From Saprospiraceae bacterium (GTDB lineage Bacteria > Bacteroidota > Bacteroidia > Chitinophagales > Saprospiraceae): DNA of 64,000 nucleotides. Position 1 is the first letter of the stretch. Every line of letters begins with the position of its first letter. Shown one piece after another: positions 28,010 to 37,323 of the stretch. The notes under the pieces were generated by a model. That model searched no databases and was not told where the DNA came from. It saw only the letters and a program-made list of their open reading frames with translations. Both the position numbers and the translations under genes were made by a program. The stretch is from the NCBI GenBank assembly GCA_022844565.1, contig JALHLK010000001.1:249073-313072 (forward strand). The letters run 5' to 3'.

Positions 28010-29008
28010 TCAAATATCTATATCACCTTCCTCTCCATAATCCGTTGCTACCACTTGAGCTTTGTACCCAAGTTCATTCAAATATCTTGCAAAAATATCC
28101 GTATAACCGTGTGTAGTGTATATATTTTGAGCTCCTGTACTCTTAATCGCCTCCAATAATCCTTTCCAATCGGCATGATCAGATACGACAAAACCCATAT
28201 CCACATTGCGTCGCCGTCTCGTACCTCTAATCGCCATCCAACCAGAAGCCACAGCAGATGAATGATCTTTAAACTTGTCAACCCAACTTGACTGTAAGGC
28301 TGAGGGAGGTGCAATGATGAGGGCCTTGCCATAGTCGGTTTTATTGTTGACCAATCCGATTTTTTCTGAATTTGGTAATTTTATACCTTGATTACGCAAA
28401 ACTTCATTCACATTTTCAATAGCCCCGTGCCCATAGATAGGGCCAATTGATGGATCGACCATGGTCATTATCCTTTGTGCTTTGCCTAGGGCGTAGGCTC
28501 CAATAATGCTTGGTCTATTGTTTTGAGCATTTTCAGACCACCATTGATTGATTTGGTTTTGTATCGTACCATTATTTTCCCACTTAAAAGCAGGTAATCC
28601 AAATGTACATTCGGTTATAAAATGATCACATTTGATAGATTCAAAAGGTTCGGAGATTCCGTCGTTTTGTACTTTGTAATCACCACTGATCACCCATACT
28701 TCGCCCTCGTGTTCTACTCGAACTTGTGCGCTCCCTATGATGTGACCCGCAGGATGAAAGCTAAAATGAACATTATTGATGGTCAATTTTTCATGATAAT
28801 CTACACCAGTTATATCGATATGCGAACCTAATCTATATTTAATCACAGGCAAAGCAGCCCTAGTACACACGTATCGCAAGCTTCCACTTCTTGCATGATC
28901 ACTGTGCCCATGTGTTATCAATGCTTTATTTACAGGTTTCCAAGGATCGATGTAGACATCAGCTTTAGGACAATATATACCTTTTGTTGTGACTTCAATG
29001 AGTGGCAT
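28010..29008 (-). CDS. Ligase-associated DNA exonuclease (metallo-beta-lactamase fold)
   Basis: A 332-residue enzyme of the beta-CASP/metallo-beta-lactamase group. The metal-binding motif H33-G-H35-S-D37-H38 is present, a later His in 'FHPAGHIIGSAQV' and the Asp in 'ISGDYKVQ' fit the fold, and 'DHADW' and 'THGY' occur near the end. The layout matches the mRNA 3'-end-processing-factor-like exonucleases that are usually next to an ATP-dependent DNA ligase and a helicase in a repair operon. Here no ligase gene is adjacent, so the gene is separated from its usual neighbours or acts alone. Confidence 0.82.
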   Translation of the reverse strand: MPLIEVTTKGIYCPKADVYIDPWKPVNKALITHGHSDHARSGSLRYVCTRAALPVIKYRLGSHIDITGVDYHEKLTINNVHFSFHPAGHIIGSAQVRVEHEGEVWVISGDYKVQNDGISEPFESIKCDHFITECTFGLPAFKWENNGTIQNQINQWWSENAQNNRPSIIGAYALGKAQRIMTMVDPSIGPIYGHGAIENVNEVLRNQGIKLPNSEKIGLVNNKTDYGKALIIAPPSALQSSWVDKFKDHSSAVASGWMAIRGTRRRRNVDMGFVVSDHADWKGLLEAIKSTGAQNIYTTHGYTDIFARYLNELGYKAQVVATDYGEEGDIDI

Positions 29009-29170
29009 ACTTTAATATTTGTTTTTAAAATTTTTTAATTAAGAAAAACATCGATAAGATAAACAGCAAGTGCCATTCTTCATTTTGAAAATTGGTAAAG
29101 TCTTGCAAAAGTAATCTTTCTAAGACAAAGTTAATAAATGAAATATTTGATATAAATTTTGTATGTACTA

Positions 29171-29203
29171 TTTGGATATACTAATTAAATATTTATATTT
29201 TTG
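29171..29203 (+). promoter_or_regulatory. Promoter of the MazF-type antitoxin gene
   Basis: TTTG at 29171-29174 is followed after 21 nt by TATTTTTG at 29196-29203, an exact match to the Bacteroidota consensus. It ends 16 nt before the antitoxin ATG. Spacing is the same as in the RelE module promoter at 2389. Confidence 0.65.
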
Positions 29204-29219
29204 TGTAAATTAAAAAAAG

Positions 29220-29429
29220 ATGAAAGTCATATCCTTAAAAAATGATGATAAAATTATAGAACAATGTGATTTTTCAAGAAATAAATATATCAATGAGGCT
29301 TTGGACTATCACAACAAAATTCAAAGAAATAAACTACTTGAAAAAATACTAAAAAAAGAATCAAGTCTAGTGAGCAAAGAATCGATAAAAGTATTAAAAG
29401 AGTTTGAAAATATTGAAGGAATTGATTAG
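29220..29429 (+). CDS. Antitoxin of a MazF/PemK-type module
   Basis: A 69-residue charged helical protein with an 'SRNKYINEALDYHNKIQRNKLL' core that looks like a short ribbon-helix-helix or helical DNA-binding region, and an acidic/basic tail. Proteins of this type precede MazF-family toxins in Bacteroidota. That matches the MazF fragment found 10 nt downstream. It would neutralise an RNA-cleaving toxin, but the toxin here is broken, so the antitoxin has no intact local partner. It has its own well-formed promoter. Confidence 0.7.
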   Translation: MKVISLKNDDKIIEQCDFSRNKYINEALDYHNKIQRNKLLEKILKKESSLVSKESIKVLKEFENIEGID

Positions 29430-29439
29430 TCAGTTTTAA

Positions 29440-29603
29440 ATTTGGATTGCAAATCTAGATCCTCGAAATGGCACTGAGCCTGGCAAAACTAGACCTGTCG
29501 TTATTATTCAAACAAACCTTTTGAATAAATTACCTCATCCATCTTTCTATCTCCATTAATTCAAAAGATTAAAGAAAATATTGCCATCGTTTTGGATCTG
29601 TAA
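29440..29603 (+). pseudogene. MazF/PemK toxin remnant (internal deletion, no start)
   Basis: Frame 29440-29553 reads 'IWIANLDPRNGTEPGKTRP' followed by 'VVIIQTNLLN', the hallmark N-terminal core of MazF/PemK toxins. It has no start codon (TAA precedes it) and stops after 'HPSFYLH'. In another frame the last part reads 'IQKIKENIAIVLDL' and a stop at 29601-29603, the typical MazF C terminus. About 60 central residues are missing and the two ends are out of frame. The sequence is therefore a decayed toxin, fused by a deletion, downstream of an intact antitoxin. Confidence 0.8.
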
Positions 29604-29669
29604 ATTTTAGGGTTAAAATTACTTAAGCCTTCCTTCAAAGTTTACAAACCTTTATTTTAGCTTTGAGCT

Positions 29670-31109
29670 GTGAAAGTAGATTTTTTAAAGAATATTTCCA
29701 TTTTGCTCATTACCAATATACTGGTGAGGCCATTATATATTTTTGGAGTAGATCTTAAAGTCCAAAATCTCTTAGGTCCCCAAGAATATGGACTTTATTT
29801 TATTGTTTTTGATTTTGTATATCTCTTTTTATTTATCAATGACCCAGGTTTGCAGTCTTATAGTGCCAAAACTATTGCGCAAAATAGAGAGAATCCTCAA
29901 TTGATTATATCGCAGATTTTAAGTTTAAAATTTGTATTATCACTGACCTACATTGCAGTTTCTGTATTGATGGCTTACTTAGTGGGGTTTGATGAACGAA
30001 GGATTTGGTTGGTGATAGCAGTTTCAACAGGTCTAGTTTTAGCTAGTGTTTTTGTTCTGGTGCGATCGTTTTTTTCAGGTTTAGGATTGTACAAATATGA
30101 TAGCTACTTGTCTTCTCTCGATAAGGTGTTGATGGTGGTGATCATTGGTTCTTTGGTTTGGGGATTATATGGTAAGTTAGAACGAATAGAGCAAGTCATA
30201 TTTTTACAGAATATATGTTACTTAGTAGCCATAGGTTTTGTTTTATCCTTTCTTTATAGACATATCAAACCTTTTCATTTCAATTTTAATGTTGCCGGAC
30301 AACTACAATTACTCAGACAGACACTTCCTTTTACGGGTTTGATTTTGCTGACTGCCATTTGTAATAGAATAGATGTAGTAATGTTGGATTTTTTACGCGT
30401 TGATGGAGCTTATCAATCAGGACTTTATGCAGCAGGTTATCGATTTTTAGACGCAGCAAATATGTTCGGATTTTTGTTTGGAGCCTTACTTTTACCGATG
30501 TATGCTCATAGTCATGTCCATAAAAAGGAGATTAATGAACTTTTTAACACAGCATTTCAAGTTTTAATGATTATAAGCATCTTCATAACTTTGATTTTAT
30601 GCTTTTATGGTAAGGAAATCTTTGGATTATTGTACACGGATGAATACTTACCCCATTACAATATTATGGTGGCACTTATGTTAAGTTTGATTCCAATTAT
30701 GGTTGCTCACAGTATCGGGTCTTTGTTGGTCGGTACGGGTAGGATATTTTGGATGAATATTACTTATGCGATCGGAATAGTCATAAATATCATTTTAAAT
30801 TTTATATTCATACCCAAATATGGTGCTTTAGGCAGTGCCTACACGACACTTGTTACAGAGATTTTTCTAATTGTAACATCAATCATACTTGCCAAATCCT
30901 TATGTAATGTTAGAATCCATGACTTTTTGTTGAAAAAACTCTTATTATTAACGAGTATAGCCATTGTGATAATCCTGATTTTTAAGACGTACTTTGGCTT
31001 AAATTGGATGATTCAGGTAGGATTGATAGCTTGTATTTATGTAAGTTTTTTATTTGTCCTAAAACTTGTAAACATTGCGGATTGGAGAAGACAATTGGGA
31101 GAAAGCTGA
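29670..31109 (+). CDS. Oligosaccharide flippase (Wzx/MVF-like) membrane protein
   Basis: A 479-residue protein with ~14 membrane helices and a GTG start. The N-terminal layout ('ISILLITNILVRPLYIFGVDLK', 'LLGPQEYGLYFIVFDFVY') is that of polysaccharide-biosynthesis flippases in the MATE/MOP superfamily. These turn lipid-linked sugars from the inner to the outer leaflet of the cytoplasmic membrane. No glycosyltransferase or polymerase genes are near, so the glycan is unknown. The nearest downstream gene, mutS2, is 153 nt away and unrelated. Confidence 0.8.
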   Translation: MKVDFLKNISILLITNILVRPLYIFGVDLKVQNLLGPQEYGLYFIVFDFVYLFLFINDPGLQSYSAKTIAQNRENPQLIISQILSLKFVLSLTYIAVSVLMAYLVGFDERRIWLVIAVSTGLVLASVFVLVRSFFSGLGLYKYDSYLSSLDKVLMVVIIGSLVWGLYGKLERIEQVIFLQNICYLVAIGFVLSFLYRHIKPFHFNFNVAGQLQLLRQTLPFTGLILLTAICNRIDVVMLDFLRVDGAYQSGLYAAGYRFLDAANMFGFLFGALLLPMYAHSHVHKKEINELFNTAFQVLMIISIFITLILCFYGKEIFGLLYTDEYLPHYNIMVALMLSLIPIMVAHSIGSLLVGTGRIFWMNITYAIGIVINIILNFIFIPKYGALGSAYTTLVTEIFLIVTSIILAKSLCNVRIHDFLLKKLLLLTSIAIVIILIFKTYFGLNWMIQVGLIACIYVSFLFVLKLVNIADWRRQLGES

Positions 31110-31262
31110 AAAATATTGCTTATGAATTTAAAATTGAATTTTCAAATATCAACTTACACTTATTCTAATTTTTATCTTTGCCTTTATTATAATTGAAACA
31201 TTATTATTTGTCATTACGTTTATATTTTTTACTCATAAAACCTGAACTAAAAGCTTAAGAAA

Positions 31263-33638
31263 ATGATAATAGGATCAAAAGATCTTTACGAAAAAATAGA
31301 ATTTTTAAAAATTATCGACTTTATTAAATCGAATTGTCAAGGTGGGGCTGGCAAACTATACTTTGATCATCTGCCAATTTATACTGAAAAAAAGGATATC
31401 GTCCTCCGTCTCACCGAGACCAAGGAATGGATAAAAAGTATTGAAGACAGTACTCCAATACCATTTGGATCGTATGAAGACATCACTGACATCATACCGC
31501 TACTAAAAAAAGAAGGGTATGTCCTTGAGATCGAAGAAATATCGATGATTTATGGTATTTTAACCTTGGCCAATATCCTATCAAACAATTTTCAAGATTA
31601 CCAAAAACAAAAATTGTTTCCAAATTTATACAACTACATCCAACAAATACAACTAGACCCAAGGCTTCACAAAGAAATAGATAGAGTTTTTGACGAAAAC
31701 GGAGAAGTGCGTCCAAACGCTTCAGAAGCGCTAACTAAGATATCAAAAGCAATTCATAACAAAGAACGTGAAGTAGCAAAAATCTTTAGATCAGAAGTTG
31801 CTGGATTTAAAGATAAAGGGTATTTGGTGGAAAACTTAGAATCCGTAAGAAACAATAGATTTGTACTTGTAGTTGGTGCCGAATATAAAAGGAGAATTCC
31901 AGGCATTATCCACGATGAATCTGCCACTGGAAAAACGGTTTATATAGAACCCGAAGCCATTTTATCAATAAATAATGAAATTCATTCTCTATATTCTGAG
32001 CGTAGAGCCGAAATTTATAGGATAGTCAGAGATTTATGCGCTTTTATTCGACCTTATGCTGATAATATACTTCATGCATTGCAAGTCATTGTAAAGCTAG
32101 ATGTCATTCGATCAAAAGCACTTTTTGCTCTTAAAATAGGTGCTCAAATACCAATCATTGAAAATAAACCTGTTTTTGAATTTAAGGAGGCCTACAATCC
32201 AATCCTATTGATCAAAAGCCTTGAACAATCAATGAAGGTTGTACCATTCAACTTATCGCTTTATGGCGAAAATAGAATTATGGTCTTAAGTGGTCCCAAT
32301 GCAGGTGGTAAATCAGTCACTATGAAGACAGTGGCATTGCTTCAATTGATGGTTCAAGCTGGAATACCTGTGACGTGTAATGAAAATTCAAAATTTGGTA
32401 TATTCCATAAACTGTATGCTGATATTGGCGATCAACAATCGGTAGATGATGATTTAAGTACTTATTCGTCACATCTTACCAATATGAAAAAACTGGTTGA
32501 AAACGCTGATGAAAAGACACTTTTTATCATTGATGAATTTGGTTCAGGTACAGATCCTAAAATCGGGGGTGCAATTGCTGAGTCCATTTTGAGACAATTG
32601 GCCTACCAAAAATCATTTGGAGTGATTACCACCCATTATTCAAATCTTAAGTTTTTTGCCCATAAAGCGAAGGGAATTGTAAATTCTTCCATGGAATTTG
32701 ACAAGAATGCGCTTAAGCCTACCTTTAATCTCATCGTCGGTAAGCCCGGTAGTTCTTTTGCTTTTGAAATTGCACAAAAAATAGGATTGCAAGAAAATTT
32801 GATTTCTTATGCGCGAAATAAATCTGGCAAAAACGAAAAAGCTGTAGAAGAACTCCTTGTTCAACTTGAAGCTGAAAGACAAGAGTTTGAAGCTAAAATG
32901 CTGAAAACTATGGATAAAGAAGAAAAGCTCGATAAACTTATTCAAAGTTATGAAGTATTGAATAAAGACTTGGAATTCAAACGAAAAAAACTAAAACAAG
33001 AGCAAAAGGAAGCTTCATTGTTTGCCATGTCTGAAGCGACGAAAGAAGCTCAGAAAATAATCAAAGAACTTAAAAGTGAAAAAGATTTAGAAAAAGCACA
33101 AGCAATCCTGGAAGAAAAAAAATCTAAACAAATTACCATATCCAAAGAAATTGTAGATATCAAAGAAGAAATTTTTGAAAGTACAAGAAAGAATCAAAAA
33201 CCTTTTGTAGTTGGAGATTTTGTAAAAATGCAAGATTCAATGTCAATCGGAGAAATCTTATCTATTGATAAAAATCAGGCAGAAATTCAACTTGGAATTC
33301 TTAAATTAAAGACGCCTATTCGAGAACTTGTACATGCGAATGAACCTATCATCACTAAGAAAAAGTCTATCAACCTATCAGGAGTCTCTATGTTGGGAAC
33401 CCCAGATACCAAATTAGATTTAAGAGGCTATCGAATGGAAGATGCTCAATGGTTTCTTGAAGACTTCTTAGATAAAGCATTGATAAATAATGCATTTGAG
33501 TTAAGAATAATTCATGGTGTAGGGAATGGGACATTAAAGAAATTAGTTCATAAAAAGTTAAAAGAGTTTAAAATGACTGACTTTTGGCATCCTGAACCTG
33601 AATATGGAGGTGAAGGGGTAACGATTGTACGTGTTTAA
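31263..33638 (+). CDS. mutS2: Endonuclease MutS2
   Basis: A 791-residue protein, typical for MutS2. It lacks the mismatch-recognition domains of MutS, as MutS2 does. The ATPase has Walker A 'GPNAGGKSVTM' (~345) and Walker B 'LFIIDEFGSGTDP'. A coiled coil follows (~515-640), then a KOW-like region and a C-terminal Smr domain with 'LDLRGYRMEDA' and 'IIHGVGNGTLK'. MutS2 suppresses recombination or acts on collided ribosomes, depending on the organism. The neighbouring gene starts 11 nt after the stop. Confidence 0.95.
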   Translation: MIIGSKDLYEKIEFLKIIDFIKSNCQGGAGKLYFDHLPIYTEKKDIVLRLTETKEWIKSIEDSTPIPFGSYEDITDIIPLLKKEGYVLEIEEISMIYGILTLANILSNNFQDYQKQKLFPNLYNYIQQIQLDPRLHKEIDRVFDENGEVRPNASEALTKISKAIHNKEREVAKIFRSEVAGFKDKGYLVENLESVRNNRFVLVVGAEYKRRIPGIIHDESATGKTVYIEPEAILSINNEIHSLYSERRAEIYRIVRDLCAFIRPYADNILHALQVIVKLDVIRSKALFALKIGAQIPIIENKPVFEFKEAYNPILLIKSLEQSMKVVPFNLSLYGENRIMVLSGPNAGGKSVTMKTVALLQLMVQAGIPVTCNENSKFGIFHKLYADIGDQQSVDDDLSTYSSHLTNMKKLVENADEKTLFIIDEFGSGTDPKIGGAIAESILRQLAYQKSFGVITTHYSNLKFFAHKAKGIVNSSMEFDKNALKPTFNLIVGKPGSSFAFEIAQKIGLQENLISYARNKSGKNEKAVEELLVQLEAERQEFEAKMLKTMDKEEKLDKLIQSYEVLNKDLEFKRKKLKQEQKEASLFAMSEATKEAQKIIKELKSEKDLEKAQAILEEKKSKQITISKEIVDIKEEIFESTRKNQKPFVVGDFVKMQDSMSIGEILSIDKNQAEIQLGILKLKTPIRELVHANEPIITKKKSINLSGVSMLGTPDTKLDLRGYRMEDAQWFLEDFLDKALINNAFELRIIHGVGNGTLKKLVHKKLKEFKMTDFWHPEPEYGGEGVTIVRV

Positions 33639-33649
33639 AATCATGTGAT

Positions 33650-34696
33650 ATGAAAAGATATTTATGCATCATTTTCTTATTTACGGTATTTATGATTACT
33701 CATGTACAATGTCAAAAAATTACTTTAATTGGAAAGGTAGTTGATGAAAATGACGAGCCACTTACTGGAGCTAGCGTTTTCTTCGAAGGCACTACGATTG
33801 GCAGTTCCACTGATATAGATGGTTTGTTTCGACTGACCATTGAAAATAAGATTAATGCAAGTTTTGCAATAAGTTTTATAGGTTATCAAACCAAAATATT
33901 TGATGATTACAGTGTTTTTTTAGGAGAAGAGCCTTTTAAATTGGTATTACCTTCTTCACCTAATGTTTTAAAAGAAGTTATAATTCAAGAACCGCTTTTC
34001 TCCCAAGAGGCTTTTATGAATTCATTTAAGAAAAATTTCATTGGTGATGAAAAGTTTTGGAAAGATTGTAGGATATTAAATGAAGATGATATTCGATTTG
34101 AATATGATAAATCATCTAAAACTTTCACAGCCTCAAGTGATATAGAGTTACAAATTGAAAATGATTATTTAGGATACAAAATTTATTATACTCTGGTCGA
34201 TTTTCAGGCACTATTTTCCAAGGTAACGTTAAATCAAAATAACTTGAAGGGTGTTTTTTTCGCTGGCATATCCAGGTATGTTGAAACTAAGTCAAGTAGA
34301 TTAATTTATAAAAAAAGAGAGCGAGCATATGAAAATTCTTCACTTCAATTTTTTAGATGGTTGGCAAAAGCAAATTGGAAGGATCGAACATTCGAATTAT
34401 TCGATCTCAATAAAAGCATAGATTTTAAAGAATATTTCTCGGTAGAATCTGGTGAGGATGGATCAAATGTCACTGTGTATAAACATCAAAAAGCTTTGCA
34501 ACCCTCAGACTATGTCTCAGATCTTCAAATTCTGCACAAAAGAAACCATCAATCACAGATCATTTTTAAAACAGACAGTTTTGTCATTGACAGGTACGGT
34601 TTGAATACTAATATTGATAAGATCATTTTTTCTGGAGCAATTACTCAGAAGAGGATAAGTGAGATGTTGCCGTTAGATTATGGTATAGACTTTTAA
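33650..34696 (+). CDS. Exported protein with N-terminal carboxypeptidase-regulatory-like domain
   Basis: A 348-residue protein: signal peptide (about 1-21), then one 85-residue domain of the carboxypeptidase D regulatory type ('IGKVVDENDEPLTGASVFFEGTT' and 'ISFIGYQTKIF'). In Bacteroidota this domain is common at the start of surface proteins, including TonB receptors, and probably aids anchoring or partner binding. The remaining ~230 residues resemble no family I know. Start 11 nt after mutS2. Confidence 0.75.
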   Translation: MKRYLCIIFLFTVFMITHVQCQKITLIGKVVDENDEPLTGASVFFEGTTIGSSTDIDGLFRLTIENKINASFAISFIGYQTKIFDDYSVFLGEEPFKLVLPSSPNVLKEVIIQEPLFSQEAFMNSFKKNFIGDEKFWKDCRILNEDDIRFEYDKSSKTFTASSDIELQIENDYLGYKIYYTLVDFQALFSKVTLNQNNLKGVFFAGISRYVETKSSRLIYKKRERAYENSSLQFFRWLAKANWKDRTFELFDLNKSIDFKEYFSVESGEDGSNVTVYKHQKALQPSDYVSDLQILHKRNHQSQIIFKTDSFVIDRYGLNTNIDKIIFSGAITQKRISEMLPLDYGIDF

Positions 34697-34817
34697 ATGA
34701 TTTAATCCGTCATTCGTTTAAAACTTTCATTTCAATTCCCTTCATTTTTTCTCTTTTTACAACACAATGTTAATTTAATAAACATTTTAACACTAAATAT
34801 TACCTATTTTCAGAACA

Positions 34818-34844
34818 AAAAATTTAACTTTGAGTTAAATTTTT
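34818..34844. promoter_or_regulatory. 11-bp perfect inverted repeat upstream of the beta-oxidation genes
   Basis: AAAAATTTAAC (34818-34828) and GTTAAATTTTT (34834-34844) are exact reverse complements around a 5-nt centre. It lies 76 nt before the dehydrogenase ATG, a usual place for a repressor such as a TetR-type fatty-acid regulator. The stem is AT-rich and also lies downstream of another gene, so a weak terminator is an alternative. Confidence 0.4.
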
Positions 34845-34919
34845 GAAACGTGCTGAAATGAGCAATATTTTTCATGTCTTAGCCCGTTTTATGTTATAAA
34901 TCGTTAAATTCGACAATAT

Positions 34920-37292
34920 ATGAGTTATAGAATTAAAAAAGTTGCTGTACTAGGGTCTGGAGTTATGGGATCGGGTATAGCTTGCCACCTTGCCAATGTA
35001 GGTCTGGAAGTATTAATGCTCGACATGCCTACCGATGGTAAAGATAGGAATGTAATTGCTCAAACAGCTTTAACAACGGCCATTAAATCGAAGCCAGCTC
35101 CATTATATAAGAAGGAGTTTGCAAGCAGAATTTCTGTTGGGAATTTTGATGATGATCTTTCGAAATTAGCAGATCAAGACTGGATTATAGAGGTCGTCGT
35201 AGAGCGACTTGATATCAAAAAGTCTCTGTTTGAAAGAGTGGAGCAATATAGAAAATCCGGTAGTTTGATCACTTCTAATACTTCAGGAATACCTATCAAC
35301 TTACTAGCAGAAGGTAGAAGTGAAGATTTTAGACAACACTTCTGCGGCACCCATTTTTTCAACCCTGCGCGATATATGGCTTTGTTAGAAGTTATCCCTT
35401 ATGCAGGTGTAAAACAAGATGTTGTTGACTTTTTTATGCATTATGGTGATGTCATTTTAGGTAAGAAAACGGTACTTTGTAAGGATACCCCAGCATTTAT
35501 TGCGAATAGAATTGGCTTCTTTTCAGGCAATAAAATCAATGAACTCACTGATATACTGAAGCTCAAAATATCCGATGTTGATAAATTAACTGCTGATCCA
35601 ATTGGTTGGCCAAGTACAGGAAGCTATCGTCTTCTAGACTTGGTTGGTTTAGATACTTCTGTCAAGGTAACTCAAGGTGTTATCGCCTCTTGTCCTGATG
35701 ATGAGTATGTACAACACTTAAAAAATGTACCAACTCCAAAACACACACAATTCTTACTGGATAATAAGTGGTTAGGCAACAAATCTGGCCAAGGATATTA
35801 TAAAAAATCAGATGAAAAAGATGAAAATGGTCGCTCTATCATCCTACAATTAAACTTAGAGACACTCGAATATGAGAAATCTGAAAAAAGGATGCTCGAT
35901 GCACTTGGTATCGCTAAAAAAGTAGAAATCATGTCAAAACGTATGAATGACATGATTGATGCAAGTGATGAGAGTGGACAATTTATTAAAGAATATTTTA
36001 GTGGTCTACTTTCTTATGCGGGCAATCGTGTACCTGAAATAAGTGATACCATCTATGGAATCGATGATGCCATGAAAGCAGGCTATGCATGGGGTTACGG
36101 TCCTTTCGAATACTGGGATTTAATTGGTTTTGAGAAGGGAGTTGAAATCATCGAAGCATGTAACAATAAGCTTCCTAATTGGGTAGAAAGTATGCAAAAA
36201 AGTGGTGCATCTACATTCTATCAATACGCTGATGGCGAGAAACAATACTATGATGTAGTTGCAAATCAATATAAAACAATACCTGTTGCTCCTACTGTTT
36301 TCCATTTAGATACTGTCAGAAGCAAAGTACCTGTATTCAAAAATAGTGAGTGCATCATCCACGATATGGGTGATCAGGTGATGTGTGTAGAGTTTGTAAG
36401 TAAAGCCAATGCAATTGGAGATGGTATTGGAATGGGAGTGCTCGAAGCTCTTGACAAAGCTGAAAATGGCGATTGGAGAGGTATCGTAATTGGCAATAAT
36501 GCTAAGAACTTCTCTGTTGGGGCAAATTTGATGGCTGTAGGAATGCTCGCAATGACAGGCGATTTCAAATCATTAGAAACAATGGTTGATGGTTTCCAAC
36601 AGATCAATATGAAAATGCGCTACGCAAATGTTCCTGTTGTAACTGCTACCCAAGGCTATGTCTTTGGTGGGGGTTGCGAGATGTTGATGCATACAGATGC
36701 TGCAATATGTTCGGCTGAATCTTACATCGGATTGGTGGAAGTGGGTGTTGGTCTTATTCCTGGAGGAGGAGGAACCAAAGAGTTTGCATTGAGAGCTTCA
36801 AAAAGTTTCTTTGATGGTGATACGCAGATTCCAACTATGATTAATAAACTTAAAGCAATCGCTACTGCATCTGTAGCCACGAGTGGTCATGAAGCATACG
36901 ATCTCGGATATCTTGAACACACAAGAGATAGGGTTGTACCAGGTACTCACCATGTGCTCGGACTAGCAAAAAATAAAGTGATTGAGTTAAGTCAAGCTTA
37001 TGTAGCTCCTGTAGCTCAACAAGCAACTGTAATGGGACGAAATGCCCTAGGTACACTTTATACCGCAGTAAATGAATTCTTCTTAGGTCGGTATATGTCA
37101 GAATATGACGTAGAGATTGCTAAAAAAGTGGCTTATGTCCTTTGTGGTGGTGATTTGACAAGCCAGCAACAAGTATCAGAGCAATACCTTTTGGATATCG
37201 AGCGGGAAGCATTCCTTCAGTTACTTGGCAATCAAAAGACGCAAGAAAGAATTCAATACATGCTTGCAAACAACAAACCTTTAAGAAACTAA
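34920..37292 (+). CDS. 3-hydroxyacyl-CoA dehydrogenase / enoyl-CoA hydratase fusion (FadN-like)
   Basis: A 790-residue bifunctional beta-oxidation enzyme. The N-terminal NAD-binding domain has 'VAVLGSGVMGSGIA' (8-21). A hydroxyacyl-CoA dehydrogenase C-terminal domain follows with 'NRIGFFSGNKINE', and the C-terminal ~300 residues are crotonase-like with the oxyanion-hole 'NNAKNFSVGANLMAVG'. Domain order (dehydrogenase then hydratase) is the FadN type, the reverse of FadB/FadJ. It hydrates enoyl-CoA and oxidises the hydroxyacyl-CoA in the cytosol. The thiolase gene follows by 31 nt. Confidence 0.88.
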   Translation: MSYRIKKVAVLGSGVMGSGIACHLANVGLEVLMLDMPTDGKDRNVIAQTALTTAIKSKPAPLYKKEFASRISVGNFDDDLSKLADQDWIIEVVVERLDIKKSLFERVEQYRKSGSLITSNTSGIPINLLAEGRSEDFRQHFCGTHFFNPARYMALLEVIPYAGVKQDVVDFFMHYGDVILGKKTVLCKDTPAFIANRIGFFSGNKINELTDILKLKISDVDKLTADPIGWPSTGSYRLLDLVGLDTSVKVTQGVIASCPDDEYVQHLKNVPTPKHTQFLLDNKWLGNKSGQGYYKKSDEKDENGRSIILQLNLETLEYEKSEKRMLDALGIAKKVEIMSKRMNDMIDASDESGQFIKEYFSGLLSYAGNRVPEISDTIYGIDDAMKAGYAWGYGPFEYWDLIGFEKGVEIIEACNNKLPNWVESMQKSGASTFYQYADGEKQYYDVVANQYKTIPVAPTVFHLDTVRSKVPVFKNSECIIHDMGDQVMCVEFVSKANAIGDGIGMGVLEALDKAENGDWRGIVIGNNAKNFSVGANLMAVGMLAMTGDFKSLETMVDGFQQINMKMRYANVPVVTATQGYVFGGGCEMLMHTDAAICSAESYIGLVEVGVGLIPGGGGTKEFALRASKSFFDGDTQIPTMINKLKAIATASVATSGHEAYDLGYLEHTRDRVVPGTHHVLGLAKNKVIELSQAYVAPVAQQATVMGRNALGTLYTAVNEFFLGRYMSEYDVEIAKKVAYVLCGGDLTSQQQVSEQYLLDIEREAFLQLLGNQKTQERIQYMLANNKPLRN

Positions 37293-37323
37293 AATCCGAT
37301 TCATTTATATTAAATAAGAAATA

